Source: Deltaproteobacteria bacterium (GTDB lineage Bacteria > Desulfobacterota > Desulfuromonadia > Geobacterales > Pseudopelobacteraceae). From it: 35,022 nt of DNA. Numbering within the stretch: position 1 is the first letter of the stretch; the number at the start of each line of letters is the position of its first letter. Shown here one piece after another: positions 1 to 7,943 of the stretch. The position numbers were made by a program, and so were the translations under genes. The notes under the pieces were generated by a model. That model saw nothing but the letters and a program-made list of their open reading frames with translations, was not told the DNA's origin and did no database searches. Where the stretch lies: NCBI GenBank assembly GCA_021778115.1, contig JAJYCS010000019.1:1-35022 (forward strand). Reading direction: 5' to 3'.

Positions 1-604
1 GCTGCTGGTGATCGCCGCTATCGGTCTTGTCATGAACCTGCTGGCAGCCCAAGCCCTGCACAGCCATGCGCACCACGATCTGAACGTGAAGAGCGCCTTT
101 CTGCATGTGGTGGGAGACGCCGCTGCCTCGGTGGGGGTGATCATCGGCGGCATTGTCATGTATTACACCGGCTGGTTTTTGCTGGACGCCCTGCTGTCGG
201 CCGGCATCGGTCTGCTCATTCTGACCGGGGCGGGCCGGGTGTTGCGCGATTCGGTGCATATCCTGATGGAAGGGACGCCCCGCGGACTGGATCTGGCTCT
301 GGTGGCCGATGAAATCCGTTCGGTGGAAGGGGTGCGTAATCTGCACCATCTGAACCTCTGGTCGGTCTGTTCCCATATCACCGCCCTGTCGGTGCATGTA
401 GATCTGGCCCCGGATTACCGGGGTGGGCACAGCCAACTGCTGCAGCTGATCGAACACCGGCTTGCCGACCGGTTCCATATCACCCATACCACTATCCAGC
501 TGGAATGCAGCGACTGCAACGGAGGGCCGTTGGTCAAGCCGCTGCGGCATCTGGGACGGTCCGAGGTCTGCTGTGGCCATGATCATGATCATCAAATCAC
601 TTAA
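1..604 (+). CDS. Cation diffusion facilitator (CzcD/ZitB-like), 3' part
   Basis: C-terminal part of a cation diffusion facilitator, an inner-membrane exporter of divalent metals such as Zn, Co or Cd driven by proton exchange. The reading frame is open to the left edge, so the start lies outside the window. Visible are an HxxxD motif (HVVGD) in a membrane helix, which forms half of the family's transport metal site, two more hydrophobic segments, and the cytoplasmic domain beginning after RDSVHILMEGTP, a typical CDF junction. The extreme C-terminus is rich in Cys and His (CCGHDHDH), plausibly a metal-sensing tail. The next gene starts about 19 bases downstream, so the two are probably co-transcribed. 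Metal specificity cannot be read from this fragment. The family assignment is firm. Confidence 0.9.
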   Translation, partial: LLVIAAIGLVMNLLAAQALHSHAHHDLNVKSAFLHVVGDAAASVGVIIGGIVMYYTGWFLLDALLSAGIGLLILTGAGRVLRDSVHILMEGTPRGLDLALVADEIRSVEGVRNLHHLNLWSVCSHITALSVHVDLAPDYRGGHSQLLQLIEHRLADRFHITHTTIQLECSDCNGGPLVKPLRHLGRSEVCCGHDHDHQIT

Positions 605-622
605 ATGAAGGAGCAAGGAACC

Positions 623-853
623 ATGAAACTGGAAGTGTTAGGCACCGGTTGTGCCAAGTGTAAGACGTTGTTTGACAATGTACTCAAGGCGGTGGCTGCA
701 AGTGGCAAGGAGGCCGAGGTGGTCAAGGTGGAGGATATTCCGTCCATCATGCGGTATGGCGTCATGAGCACACCGGCCCTGGTGAAGGACGGCAAGCTGC
801 TGTTCTCCGGCAAGGTGGCGACGCCGGAAGAGATCGCGGGGATGATCCGCTAG
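623..853 (+). CDS. Small thioredoxin-fold redox protein (redox-active disulfide protein 2 family)
   Basis: A 76-residue protein with Cys10-Ala-Lys-Cys13 just after the first beta strand (LGTGCAKC), as in the archaeal/bacterial small thioredoxin-like proteins called redox-active disulfide protein 2. A cis-Pro region is visible (VMSTPALV), followed by the last strand and helix, so the fold looks complete in its minimal form without the N-terminal extension of normal thioredoxin. The start at 623 is preferred over an in-frame ATG at 605 because GGAGCAAGGA lies just upstream of 623 and would be coding if 605 were used. It follows the metal exporter closely. Its partner is unknown; a role in thiol or metal redox homeostasis is an inference from context. 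Confidence 0.85.
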   Translation: MKLEVLGTGCAKCKTLFDNVLKAVAASGKEAEVVKVEDIPSIMRYGVMSTPALVKDGKLLFSGKVATPEEIAGMIR

Positions 854-867
854 GTCAAGTCACTGCA

Positions 868-881
868 CCCCCTGCAGGGGG
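868..881. repeat. Perfect 14-bp GC palindrome in intergenic gap
   Basis: CCCCCTGCAGGGGG is a perfect palindrome in the short gap between the redox protein and the TolC-like gene. It could be a protein-binding site or a weak hairpin. There is no T-tract, so it is not a convincing terminator. Confidence 0.4.
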
Positions 882-895
882 CGTTACTCCACGGA

Positions 896-2212
896 ATGGA
901 TACCGTCATGACCATGCATCGTTTTCTGCTCCTGTTGTTCCTGCTGTTGCCGGCGCTACCCTCTCGGGCTGAAGATCTCACCCTGCATGCAGCCGTTGTC
1001 CGCGCCCTGGCCGATAACCCCGCCATGGCGGCGGCCCGTCTGGGGGTGGCCGCCGGCGAGGAGGGGGTGAAGAGCGCCTTCGGCCGCCATCTACCCCGTC
1101 TTGCCCTGGACGGCAACTACACCATCCGCCAGGACCCGCTCCCCTACATCCCGGCCCAGTCGGCCACCATAGGCCCTCATTTCAGCGATCAGTTCGCCTC
1201 CTACACCATCACGCTCACCCTGCCGCTTTACCAGGGGGGGCAGATCGTGAACGGGGTGGCCTTGAGCCAGGCCCGCAAGGTGCTGCAGGAGCAGGGGGCA
1301 GTCCTTACCCGCAACGAGCTGATCGCCAACACGGTAAACACCTACAACAAGATCCTGCAGCTTGCGAGCCTGCGGGATGCCTCCCAGGCATCACTTACCG
1401 CCCTTGAACAGCAGCAGGCCAACGCTCAGCTCCTGTTCAAGGTAGGGCGGATTGCCCGGGTGGATCTGCTGAAGGTTGAGGTGCAGACTGCCAATGAGCA
1501 ACAGCGGCTGACCTCGTTGAACGCCGGCATTGCCACCGCCTTCGCCACCTTGCGTACCCTGATGGGGACGCCGGAGCAGGCGGTGCAGGCGACACCGGCT
1601 CTGGTCGATCATTTGGGCATTCCTTCTCTGCAGGCGGATTTTGGCGCGGGTCTGGTCCAAGCGTTAAAACAGCGCCCCGAGTATCAAAGTGCCCTGCAAG
1701 AGGTGCGGGTGGCCGATCTGAACCGTAAGATGGCCATGGGCAAGCTGCTGCCCGGCCTGGCCGCCTTTGGGGGCTACCTGGATCAGTTTGGTCTGCAGCC
1801 CTGGTACAAGGAGGCCAACTGGTTCGGCGGGGTCAATCTGAATATGCCGCTCTTTGACCGCTCGCTCTACGCCGATCTCTCCCGGCAGCGGATCGAGGCC
1901 GACCGGGCCCGTGAACAACTGCACGGTCTGGAGAACCAGGTGCGGCTGGAGCTGCGCAGCGCATTGAACTCCCTGGATGAGAGCCGGGCCCGGATCGGCG
2001 CCACCCGTCAGGCGGTGGAACAGGCCCATGAGGCCTACCGGATCGAGCAGCAGCGCTTCCAGACCGGTGCTGGCGCCGTGGTGGACCTGTTGTTGGCCCA
2101 GTCGGCCGATGTGACGGCCGCTGCCAATTACAGCCAGGCGCTGTACGACTATAACGCCGCCGTGGTGGCCTACCGCAGGGCCACCGGGACCCTGGAGGAG
2201 TATCTGCAATGA
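896..2212 (+). CDS. TolC-like outer membrane efflux protein
   Basis: Outer-membrane channel of a tripartite efflux pump. The 438-residue protein starts with a signal peptide whose hydrophobic core (FLLLLFLLLPALPSRA) follows MHR, so the physiological start may be an in-frame ATG at 908 or 914 rather than 896; no strong ribosome site separates them. The body shows the two repeated halves of the TolC family, each a long coiled-coil region, with the family-typical TPLYQGG-like segment (TLPLYQGGQIVNG), NMPLFD, and a C-terminal EQQRFQTGAGAVVDLLLAQ segment equivalent to the usual RYxxG...LLxAQ motif. Length is normal. Its stop overlaps the start of the membrane fusion protein by four bases (ATGA), so translation is coupled. 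Transported substrate is unknown. Confidence 0.93.
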   Translation: MDTVMTMHRFLLLLFLLLPALPSRAEDLTLHAAVVRALADNPAMAAARLGVAAGEEGVKSAFGRHLPRLALDGNYTIRQDPLPYIPAQSATIGPHFSDQFASYTITLTLPLYQGGQIVNGVALSQARKVLQEQGAVLTRNELIANTVNTYNKILQLASLRDASQASLTALEQQQANAQLLFKVGRIARVDLLKVEVQTANEQQRLTSLNAGIATAFATLRTLMGTPEQAVQATPALVDHLGIPSLQADFGAGLVQALKQRPEYQSALQEVRVADLNRKMAMGKLLPGLAAFGGYLDQFGLQPWYKEANWFGGVNLNMPLFDRSLYADLSRQRIEADRAREQLHGLENQVRLELRSALNSLDESRARIGATRQAVEQAHEAYRIEQQRFQTGAGAVVDLLLAQSADVTAAANYSQALYDYNAAVVAYRRATGTLEEYLQ

Positions 2213-3378
2213 AACGGAAACCTGTCATCATCCTGATCGTCGTCGTGCTGATCGTTGCCGGTGCCCTGCTGATCATCCGGAAAAAGCGGGAGATAGCCCA
2301 CCTGAAGCCCCCCCAGGCGCTGCCGCCGGCGGTTATGACCGCGCCGGTCCGCACCGGTGACCTTGAGGTGACCGCCCACTACCTGGCCACCATCGTTCCC
2401 TATACCCGCAGCGACCTGGCGGCCCGTATCTCCGGCAATATCCTGACCATTACCAAGCATGAGGGGGACCCGGTCCGCAAGGGTGAGCTCCTGATCACCA
2501 TCGATGATCGGGAATTGCAGGACCGTACCCTGGCGGCCACCGCCGAGTTGCTGGCCACCCGCGAGAAGCTGGCCGGGGCCAGAAGCGCCTACCAGACCCA
2601 GCGGGCGGTCTTTGAACGTGATCATCTCCTGTTCCAGGCCGGGGCCATCTCCCAGGAGGCGCTTGATCGTTCCCGAGCCGCCTTGGATGGCGCCAAGGCC
2701 ACCGTTGATGCCTACCAGGAAAACCTGAAGGGGCTGGCCAGGAATATCGAGGTGGCAAAGACCCAGGCCGGCTATTCCCGCATCTACGCCCCATTTGCCG
2801 GTGTGGTCTCCAAACGCTGGAACGAGCCGGGGGATCTGGCGGTGCCGGGCAAACCGATCCTGACCCTTGACGCCGGTGGGCAGTTCAAGGTGCTGGCCCA
2901 GGTGCCCCAGGAGGAGCTGGGGCCACTTCATAGCGGCACCAAGGCCTATCTGAGCACTGACAGTCAACGGCTTGCCGTCCGGGTGAACCGGATCTATCCC
3001 GCTTTAGGGAAGAGCATGCTGGCCACGGTGGAGATCATCTGCCCCAGTGCGCCGTTTCATCTGCCGGCCGATGCCACCGTGGGGGTGGATCTGGTGACAC
3101 GGGAGGTCAGCGGTCTGTTGGTGCCGGAGCAGGCGGTGGTGAAATCGCCGCACGGGGTGGTGCTGTATGAGGTTGTACACAACACCGTGCATCTGCAGCC
3201 GGTGACGCTTTTAGGAGTAGGAAGCGGCATCGCCGCCGTGAACGGGCCTCTTACGCCGGGGCAACAGGTAGCGGTGGCCCAGGAGAACAAGCTCCTTACC
3301 CTTACCGAAGGCAGCAGGGTAACGCCGGCGCCGCTGGCACCGCCAAACGCTCCGCAAACCCCGGGAGGCGGGCGATGA
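2209..3378 (+). CDS. RND efflux periplasmic adaptor (membrane fusion protein, HlyD family)
   Basis: Periplasmic adaptor joining the inner-membrane pump to the TolC-like channel. The 389-residue protein has an N-terminal membrane anchor (about residues 5-23, with KRK before and RKKR after) and no lipobox, so it is anchored by a helix rather than lipid. Next come the biotinyl/lipoyl-like half-motif (ISGNILTITKHEGDPVRKGELL), an alpha-helical hairpin (about 95-185), the second lipoyl half (YSRIYAPFAGVVSKRWNEPGD, segments seen), a beta-barrel and a membrane-proximal domain. The last 20 residues are Pro/Ala-rich and probably disordered. It overlaps both neighbours by four bases, which fixes the start and implies balanced expression of the three-part pump. 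Confidence 0.93.
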   Translation: MKRKPVIILIVVVLIVAGALLIIRKKREIAHLKPPQALPPAVMTAPVRTGDLEVTAHYLATIVPYTRSDLAARISGNILTITKHEGDPVRKGELLITIDDRELQDRTLAATAELLATREKLAGARSAYQTQRAVFERDHLLFQAGAISQEALDRSRAALDGAKATVDAYQENLKGLARNIEVAKTQAGYSRIYAPFAGVVSKRWNEPGDLAVPGKPILTLDAGGQFKVLAQVPQEELGPLHSGTKAYLSTDSQRLAVRVNRIYPALGKSMLATVEIICPSAPFHLPADATVGVDLVTREVSGLLVPEQAVVKSPHGVVLYEVVHNTVHLQPVTLLGVGSGIAAVNGPLTPGQQVAVAQENKLLTLTEGSRVTPAPLAPPNAPQTPGGGR

Positions 3379-6300
3379 AGTTCGTCGAACAGTACATCAG
3401 AAAACCGCACCTGGTGCTGTCGGTGGTGCTCCTCTTCGCGGTGGTGGGTGTCATCGGCTACCACAAGATGCCGTTCAACCTCTTCCCCGACACCGATCGG
3501 CCTCAGATCAGCGTCATTACGGTGATGCCGGGGGCCGCCGCAAACGATGTGGAATCGGATATCTCCCGCACCATCGAGAAGGAGCTCTCCACCATCGACA
3601 TGGTCCGGCGGGTCACCTCCACCTCCAAGGATGAGGTCTCGGTGGTGACCGCTGAGTTCGAATACGACAAAGGGCTGGACGCCGCCGCCACCGACGTGGC
3701 CAATGCGCTCAGCAAGGTGACCGCCCGGCTCCCCCAGGGAATCCGGCCGCCGCAGATCTTCAAGATCAGCCAGGCCACTCAGCCCACCATGACCCTTTCC
3801 CTTTCGCCGAAACCGGGCTATCCGGCCGATCTGCGTAAGATTCGGGAGCTGGCCGACAACCAGATCAAGGAAGAACTGCTGCGGCTGCCCGACGTGGCCA
3901 ATGTGGAGGTGTTCGGCGCTAACCAGCCAGAGATCGCCGTCTCGGTGGACCAGGACCGGCTGGACCGGTTCGGCGTCAGCATGGGTGATCTGATGGGGGC
4001 CCTGGCCGCCCAGAACCAGAACATCCCCCAGGGGTTGATCATCCGGCAGGAGGGGCAGTACCTGTTTAAGACCGCCGGCGAGGTAAAGAACCCCGGGGAG
4101 CTGAATGACCTGGTGATCGCCCGCAAGGAGGGGGGCACCGTCCATTTGCGTGATGTGGCCACCGTCCACGACAGCGTACAGGAACCGCAATCGGCCTACC
4201 ACGGCAACGGCGCCGAGGCGATCGGCATCAACATCCTGCGGGCCCAGAACGGCCACACCCTGGATGCGATCCACTCGGCAGAGTCCGATATCCCGACCCT
4301 GCAAAAGGAATACCCGTTCATCAGCTTCGCGGTCAGCTACACCCAGAAGGATCTGATCGAACGGAGCGTGGACAACATGCTCGGCGCCCTTCGTGACGCC
4401 ATCATCATCACCGTCATCGTCATCTTCCTGTTTTTGGGAAACCTGCGGACCATGTTCCTCTGCGCTATCTCGATCCCCTTTACCTATCTGATCACCTTTG
4501 CCGTTATGTGGCTCTTCGGCTTCGAGTTCCACATGGTGACCCTCACCGGGGTGATCCTGGCGGTGGGGATGCTCCTGGACGACGCCATCGTGGTGATCGA
4601 GAACATCGAGCGCCACTACCACGAGTCGAACCGCGACCTGACGGAACTGGTGGCCGGCGGTACCGAGGAGGTAATGCTGGCGATCTTCTCCGGCACCTAC
4701 GCCACGGTGGTGGTGCTGCTGCCGATCATCTTCATCGGCGGCTACGTCCAGACCGTGCTCCGTCCTCTGTCGCTGTCGCTGACCATCGCCCTGATCGCCT
4801 CCTACGTGGTCTCGGTCACCATCATCCCGATCCTGGCCCCGTACATCCTGAAGAAGGAGGCCACAGAGAACCGGTTCGAGCGGTTTATCAAGAAGGGAAG
4901 CGACCGATTCGTCGGCGCCATCCGGGACTTCTTCACCAACATCCTGGGCTTTGCCCTCAAACATCGCTTCATGTTCATCCCGCCGGCCCTGATACTGCTG
5001 ATGATCAGCGGCAAGGTGGTGAAGCCGCTCATCGGCCAGGATGTCATGCCCCCCATGGACACGGGGATCGTCAAGATCAACTTCGAGGCGGACAGCAACT
5101 CCTCCCTGGCTCAAACCAACGCCATCCTTTCCCGGATGGAAAAGATCATCTACGGCGAGGAAGGGGTGGTGGCGGTCAGTTCCACCCTGGGGTCGGAGCC
5201 GTCGGTGGTCTCCTTCGGCAGCGGTAAGAACCCCCAGCAGGGGAACATCACCATCAACCTGGTGGACCGCTTCCACCGCAAGCAGACCATGTGGCAGATC
5301 GAGGACGACATGCGGCGCAAGTTCCTGGCCATCCCGGGGATGAAATCGGTGGATGTCTTTGACTACGGCGCCACGCCGCTCTCCTCCATCCGTTCCACGG
5401 TGGATGTGATGGTGAGCGGCCCTGATCCCCAGGTGCTGTCTGGCCTCGGCGCCGAGATCAAGCGCCGGCTGGAGGCGGTGCGGGGCCTTAAGTCGGTATC
5501 CCTCTCCTGGACCGCCGACAAGAAGGAGGTGAACTTTGTCGCCAGCCGGGAGAAGTGCGCCCAGTTCGGTATTTCACCCAAGGATATCGCTGCTCAGGTA
5601 CAGGCCGCCGTTCAGGGGGGGGCGGCATCCCTGTTCCGGGTGGCCGGAGAGGACGGTTTCCTGATCCGCCCCCGTTTTGAGGCGGCCCAGCGGGACAGCA
5701 TCGCCGAGATGAACCAGCTCAAGGTAAAGACACCCCAGGGGGAGGTGCCGCTGGCTGCCCTGGGGAGTATCTCCACCTCCTACGTGCCGATGCTGCTCAC
5801 CCGGCAGAACATGCAGAATACCATCGACATCTTCGGCTACCGGGAGAAGGCGGCGGTCTCCCATATCATGGATAACGTCCAGGTAGCGCTCAAGGGGTTG
5901 CAGCTGCCGCCGGGGGGGTACACCCTCTCCCAGGAGGGGGACGCCAAACAGGCCAAGGAGTCCTTCACCGCCCTCATGTCGGCGCTGATGATCGGCATGG
6001 TGCTGCTTTACTTCTCCCTGGTGCCGGCCTTCAAGTCGTTCATCCACCCGCTGACCATCATGGTGGCCATCCCCCTGGCCCTGATCGGCGCCACCTGGTC
6101 GATGCTGATCACCGGCAAGCACCAGTCCATGGGGTCGTTCATGGGGTTGATCCTCCTGGCCGGGATCGTGGTGAAAAACTCCATCCTCCTGATCGACTTC
6201 ATCGAGATGGCCAAGGAACAGGGTATGTCCACCTTCGATGCGCTCCGGGAGAGTGTGCGGGTTAGGACCCGGCCGATCCTGATGACCGCCTTCGGCACGG

Positions 6301-6527
6301 CGGTGGGGATGATCCCGATCGCCATGGAGTGGGCCATCGGACTGGAACGGCTCTCCCCCCTGGCGGTGGTGGCCATTGGCGGCCTCATGGTATCCACCTT
6401 CCTGACCCTGTTGTATGTGCCGATCTTTTATTCGCTGTTCGAGGACCTGACGGAAAAGGTGAAAAAACGCTTTCACCGGAGAAGGCATGAAGCCAGGGGT
6501 ACGAAGCTGACCGATGCGGCGTCATAA
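3375..6527 (+). CDS. RND-family multidrug efflux pump (AcrB/HAE1 type)
   Basis: Inner-membrane proton-driven pump of 1050 residues, the standard length for the hydrophobe/amphiphile efflux family. Two homologous halves each carry a first helix, a large periplasmic porter domain and a cluster of helices. In helix 4 the proton-relay aspartates are Asp402 and Asp403 within GMLLDDAIVVIENIERH; the Asp-Asp pair points to the drug-efflux branch rather than the heavy-metal branch. In the second half VVKNSILLIDF holds the lysine equivalent to the relay Lys of AcrB helix 10. The N-terminus MPFNLFPDTDRPQI matches the family signature. The tail (KKRFHRRRHEARG) is strongly basic and cytoplasmic. No local regulator gene is present, so the inducer is unknown. 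Confidence 0.95.
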   Translation: MKFVEQYIRKPHLVLSVVLLFAVVGVIGYHKMPFNLFPDTDRPQISVITVMPGAAANDVESDISRTIEKELSTIDMVRRVTSTSKDEVSVVTAEFEYDKGLDAAATDVANALSKVTARLPQGIRPPQIFKISQATQPTMTLSLSPKPGYPADLRKIRELADNQIKEELLRLPDVANVEVFGANQPEIAVSVDQDRLDRFGVSMGDLMGALAAQNQNIPQGLIIRQEGQYLFKTAGEVKNPGELNDLVIARKEGGTVHLRDVATVHDSVQEPQSAYHGNGAEAIGINILRAQNGHTLDAIHSAESDIPTLQKEYPFISFAVSYTQKDLIERSVDNMLGALRDAIIITVIVIFLFLGNLRTMFLCAISIPFTYLITFAVMWLFGFEFHMVTLTGVILAVGMLLDDAIVVIENIERHYHESNRDLTELVAGGTEEVMLAIFSGTYATVVVLLPIIFIGGYVQTVLRPLSLSLTIALIASYVVSVTIIPILAPYILKKEATENRFERFIKKGSDRFVGAIRDFFTNILGFALKHRFMFIPPALILLMISGKVVKPLIGQDVMPPMDTGIVKINFEADSNSSLAQTNAILSRMEKIIYGEEGVVAVSSTLGSEPSVVSFGSGKNPQQGNITINLVDRFHRKQTMWQIEDDMRRKFLAIPGMKSVDVFDYGATPLSSIRSTVDVMVSGPDPQVLSGLGAEIKRRLEAVRGLKSVSLSWTADKKEVNFVASREKCAQFGISPKDIAAQVQAAVQGGAASLFRVAGEDGFLIRPRFEAAQRDSIAEMNQLKVKTPQGEVPLAALGSISTSYVPMLLTRQNMQNTIDIFGYREKAAVSHIMDNVQVALKGLQLPPGGYTLSQEGDAKQAKESFTALMSALMIGMVLLYFSLVPAFKSFIHPLTIMVAIPLALIGATWSMLITGKHQSMGSFMGLILLAGIVVKNSILLIDFIEMAKEQGMSTFDALRESVRVRTRPILMTAFGTAVGMIPIAMEWAIGLERLSPLAVVAIGGLMVSTFLTLLYVPIFYSLFEDLTEKVKKRFHRRRHEARGTKLTDAAS

Positions 6528-6542
6528 CAAGGAGATGCAACC

Positions 6543-6896
6543 ATGGATTTCAAGGAACTGATGGAAAACATGAGAAAAGAAAACGGTGAGGTGCCTCGCC
6601 CTTTGGAACTTTTGGGGCAGTTGGATGAGGGGCAGGTGATGCGATTTGTAGCGGAACGGCAGGGTGCAATGAATGGCACCGCTATCCCCGTGAAGTACAA
6701 GGCGCTGATCGCCCTGTCGGTAGGGGTGGCCCTTGATTCGCCAGCCTGCATCCTGAACAACGCCAAACAGGCCAAGAAGGCAGGCGCAACCACTGAAGAG
6801 ATACTGGAGGCCTTTGCCATCGCGCGATTTGCCAGATCGGCCCCGGCGCTGGCAAGCGCCCTGCCGACCTTTGAATGGCTGCTGCAGACCGCCTGA
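6543..6896 (+). CDS. Carboxymuconolactone decarboxylase/AhpD-like protein with degenerate active site
   Basis: A 117-residue all-helical protein of the carboxymuconolactone decarboxylase/AhpD fold. The core ALIALSVGVALDSPACILNN followed by AKKAGATTEEILEAF aligns with the AhpD active-site helix, whose usual pattern is Cys-x2-Cys-x3-His. Here the first Cys is Ser66, the second is kept as Cys69, and the His position is Asn73, so a disulfide peroxidase-reductase mechanism is unlikely. A good ribosome site (AAGGAGATGCAACC) precedes the ATG, 15 bases after the pump gene. It may be a single-Cys sensor or a binding protein; no function is claimed beyond the fold. The following gene begins only six bases after its stop. 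Confidence 0.8.
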   Translation: MDFKELMENMRKENGEVPRPLELLGQLDEGQVMRFVAERQGAMNGTAIPVKYKALIALSVGVALDSPACILNNAKQAKKAGATTEEILEAFAIARFARSAPALASALPTFEWLLQTA

Positions 6897-6902
6897 TCTC
6901 CC

Positions 6903-7922
6903 ATGAAGAAGGTTACTGCCGTTCCTCAGTCTACTATGCAACTTCCGCCACTGGGAGAACAGACTCTCCGCGCCTTGGTGCATGGTTCACCGCTGGCGAT
7001 CTTTGCCGTGGACCGCGCTGCCCGGATCCTGTTCTGGAACCAGGCTGCCGAACGGCTGTTTGGCTGGCAGGCCGAGGAGGTGTTGGGTCGGACCAACCCG
7101 ATCGTCCCCGTTGAGCGGGACGCCGAGTTCCGGCTGCTGCGTGAGCGGGCCGTGGCCGGCGAGGTATACCGCGGCATGGATCTCACGGTGCGTTGTAAAG
7201 ATGGCGCCAGTGCTGCCATCAGCATCTCCACCGCCCCGCTCAAGGCGCTGCAGGACGGAGTCGACGGCGTGATGGTGATGGCGGTCGACATCAGTGAACG
7301 CCAGGCAATGCTTGAAATGCTGCAGCAGAGTCTGGACAAGTCACAACGGCTCTTTCGACAGACCATACAGACCCTGGCCACCGCCCTGGAAATTCGGGAC
7401 CCATATACCGCCGGTCACCAGCAGCGGGTTGCACGTCTGGCCCAGGCCATCGCCGAAGAGATGGGACTCTCCGTAGAACAGGTCAACGGCATCCTTACTG
7501 CGGCTCTCGTGCATGATATCGGCAAGTTGTGCGTGCCGGTGGAGATTCTGAGTAAGCCGGGGAGGTTGACCGAGGCGGAGTTCAATCTGATCAAGGCGCA
7601 TCCTCAGGCCGGTTATGAGATTTTAGTAAGTATTGAGTTCCCTTGGCCGGTGGCCCGAATCGTCCACCAACACCACGAACGGTTGGACGGCAGCGGCTAT
7701 CCGCAGGGTCTTCAGGGTGGGGCTATTCTGCAGGAGGCACAGATTGTTACCGTGGCCGATCTGGTGGAGGCCATCGCCTCCCATCGTCCCTACCGGCCGG
7801 CAAAGGAGTTGTCCGAGGCCTTTGATGAGCTGCGCCGTTTCCGCGGTCGGCGTTATCTCCCTGAGGTGGTGTACGCCTGTCTTGCGGTCTTTAAGAAGGG
7901 ATTTTCTCTGGAAGGTCCCTAA
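6903..7922 (+). CDS. PAS domain - HD-GYP cyclic di-GMP phosphodiesterase
   Basis: A 339-residue soluble signalling protein. An N-terminal PAS domain (about residues 20-130; LFWNQAAERLFGWQAEEVLG is a clear PAS core) is joined by a short helix to an HD-GYP domain (about 150-339). The metal/catalytic motif is His204-Asp205 in LVHDIGKL, and the diagnostic GYP is at residues 265-267 within HHERLDGSGYPQG, so the enzyme appears intact and should degrade cyclic di-GMP. No membrane segment or receiver domain is seen. The start at 6903 lacks a strong ribosome site; translation may be coupled to the preceding gene, whose stop is six bases away. The PAS ligand (haem, flavin or small molecule) is not evident. 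It links this efflux/redox run to cyclic di-GMP control. Confidence 0.9.
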   Translation: MKKVTAVPQSTMQLPPLGEQTLRALVHGSPLAIFAVDRAARILFWNQAAERLFGWQAEEVLGRTNPIVPVERDAEFRLLRERAVAGEVYRGMDLTVRCKDGASAAISISTAPLKALQDGVDGVMVMAVDISERQAMLEMLQQSLDKSQRLFRQTIQTLATALEIRDPYTAGHQQRVARLAQAIAEEMGLSVEQVNGILTAALVHDIGKLCVPVEILSKPGRLTEAEFNLIKAHPQAGYEILVSIEFPWPVARIVHQHHERLDGSGYPQGLQGGAILQEAQIVTVADLVEAIASHRPYRPAKELSEAFDELRRFRGRRYLPEVVYACLAVFKKGFSLEGP

Positions 7923-7943
7923 TACCCAGATAAAGGAGCATGT

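Noticed and set aside
868-881. Rho-independent terminator at the 14-bp GC palindrome
   Set aside because: No loop or T-tract follows, and the flanking genes are co-directional with a short gap, so termination is not supported.
3057-5276. A 739-codon minus-strand frame opposite the RND pump
   Set aside because: Shadow of the pump and adaptor coding sequence; Asp/His/Gly-rich with no fold signature, while the plus-strand frame is a full-length pump.
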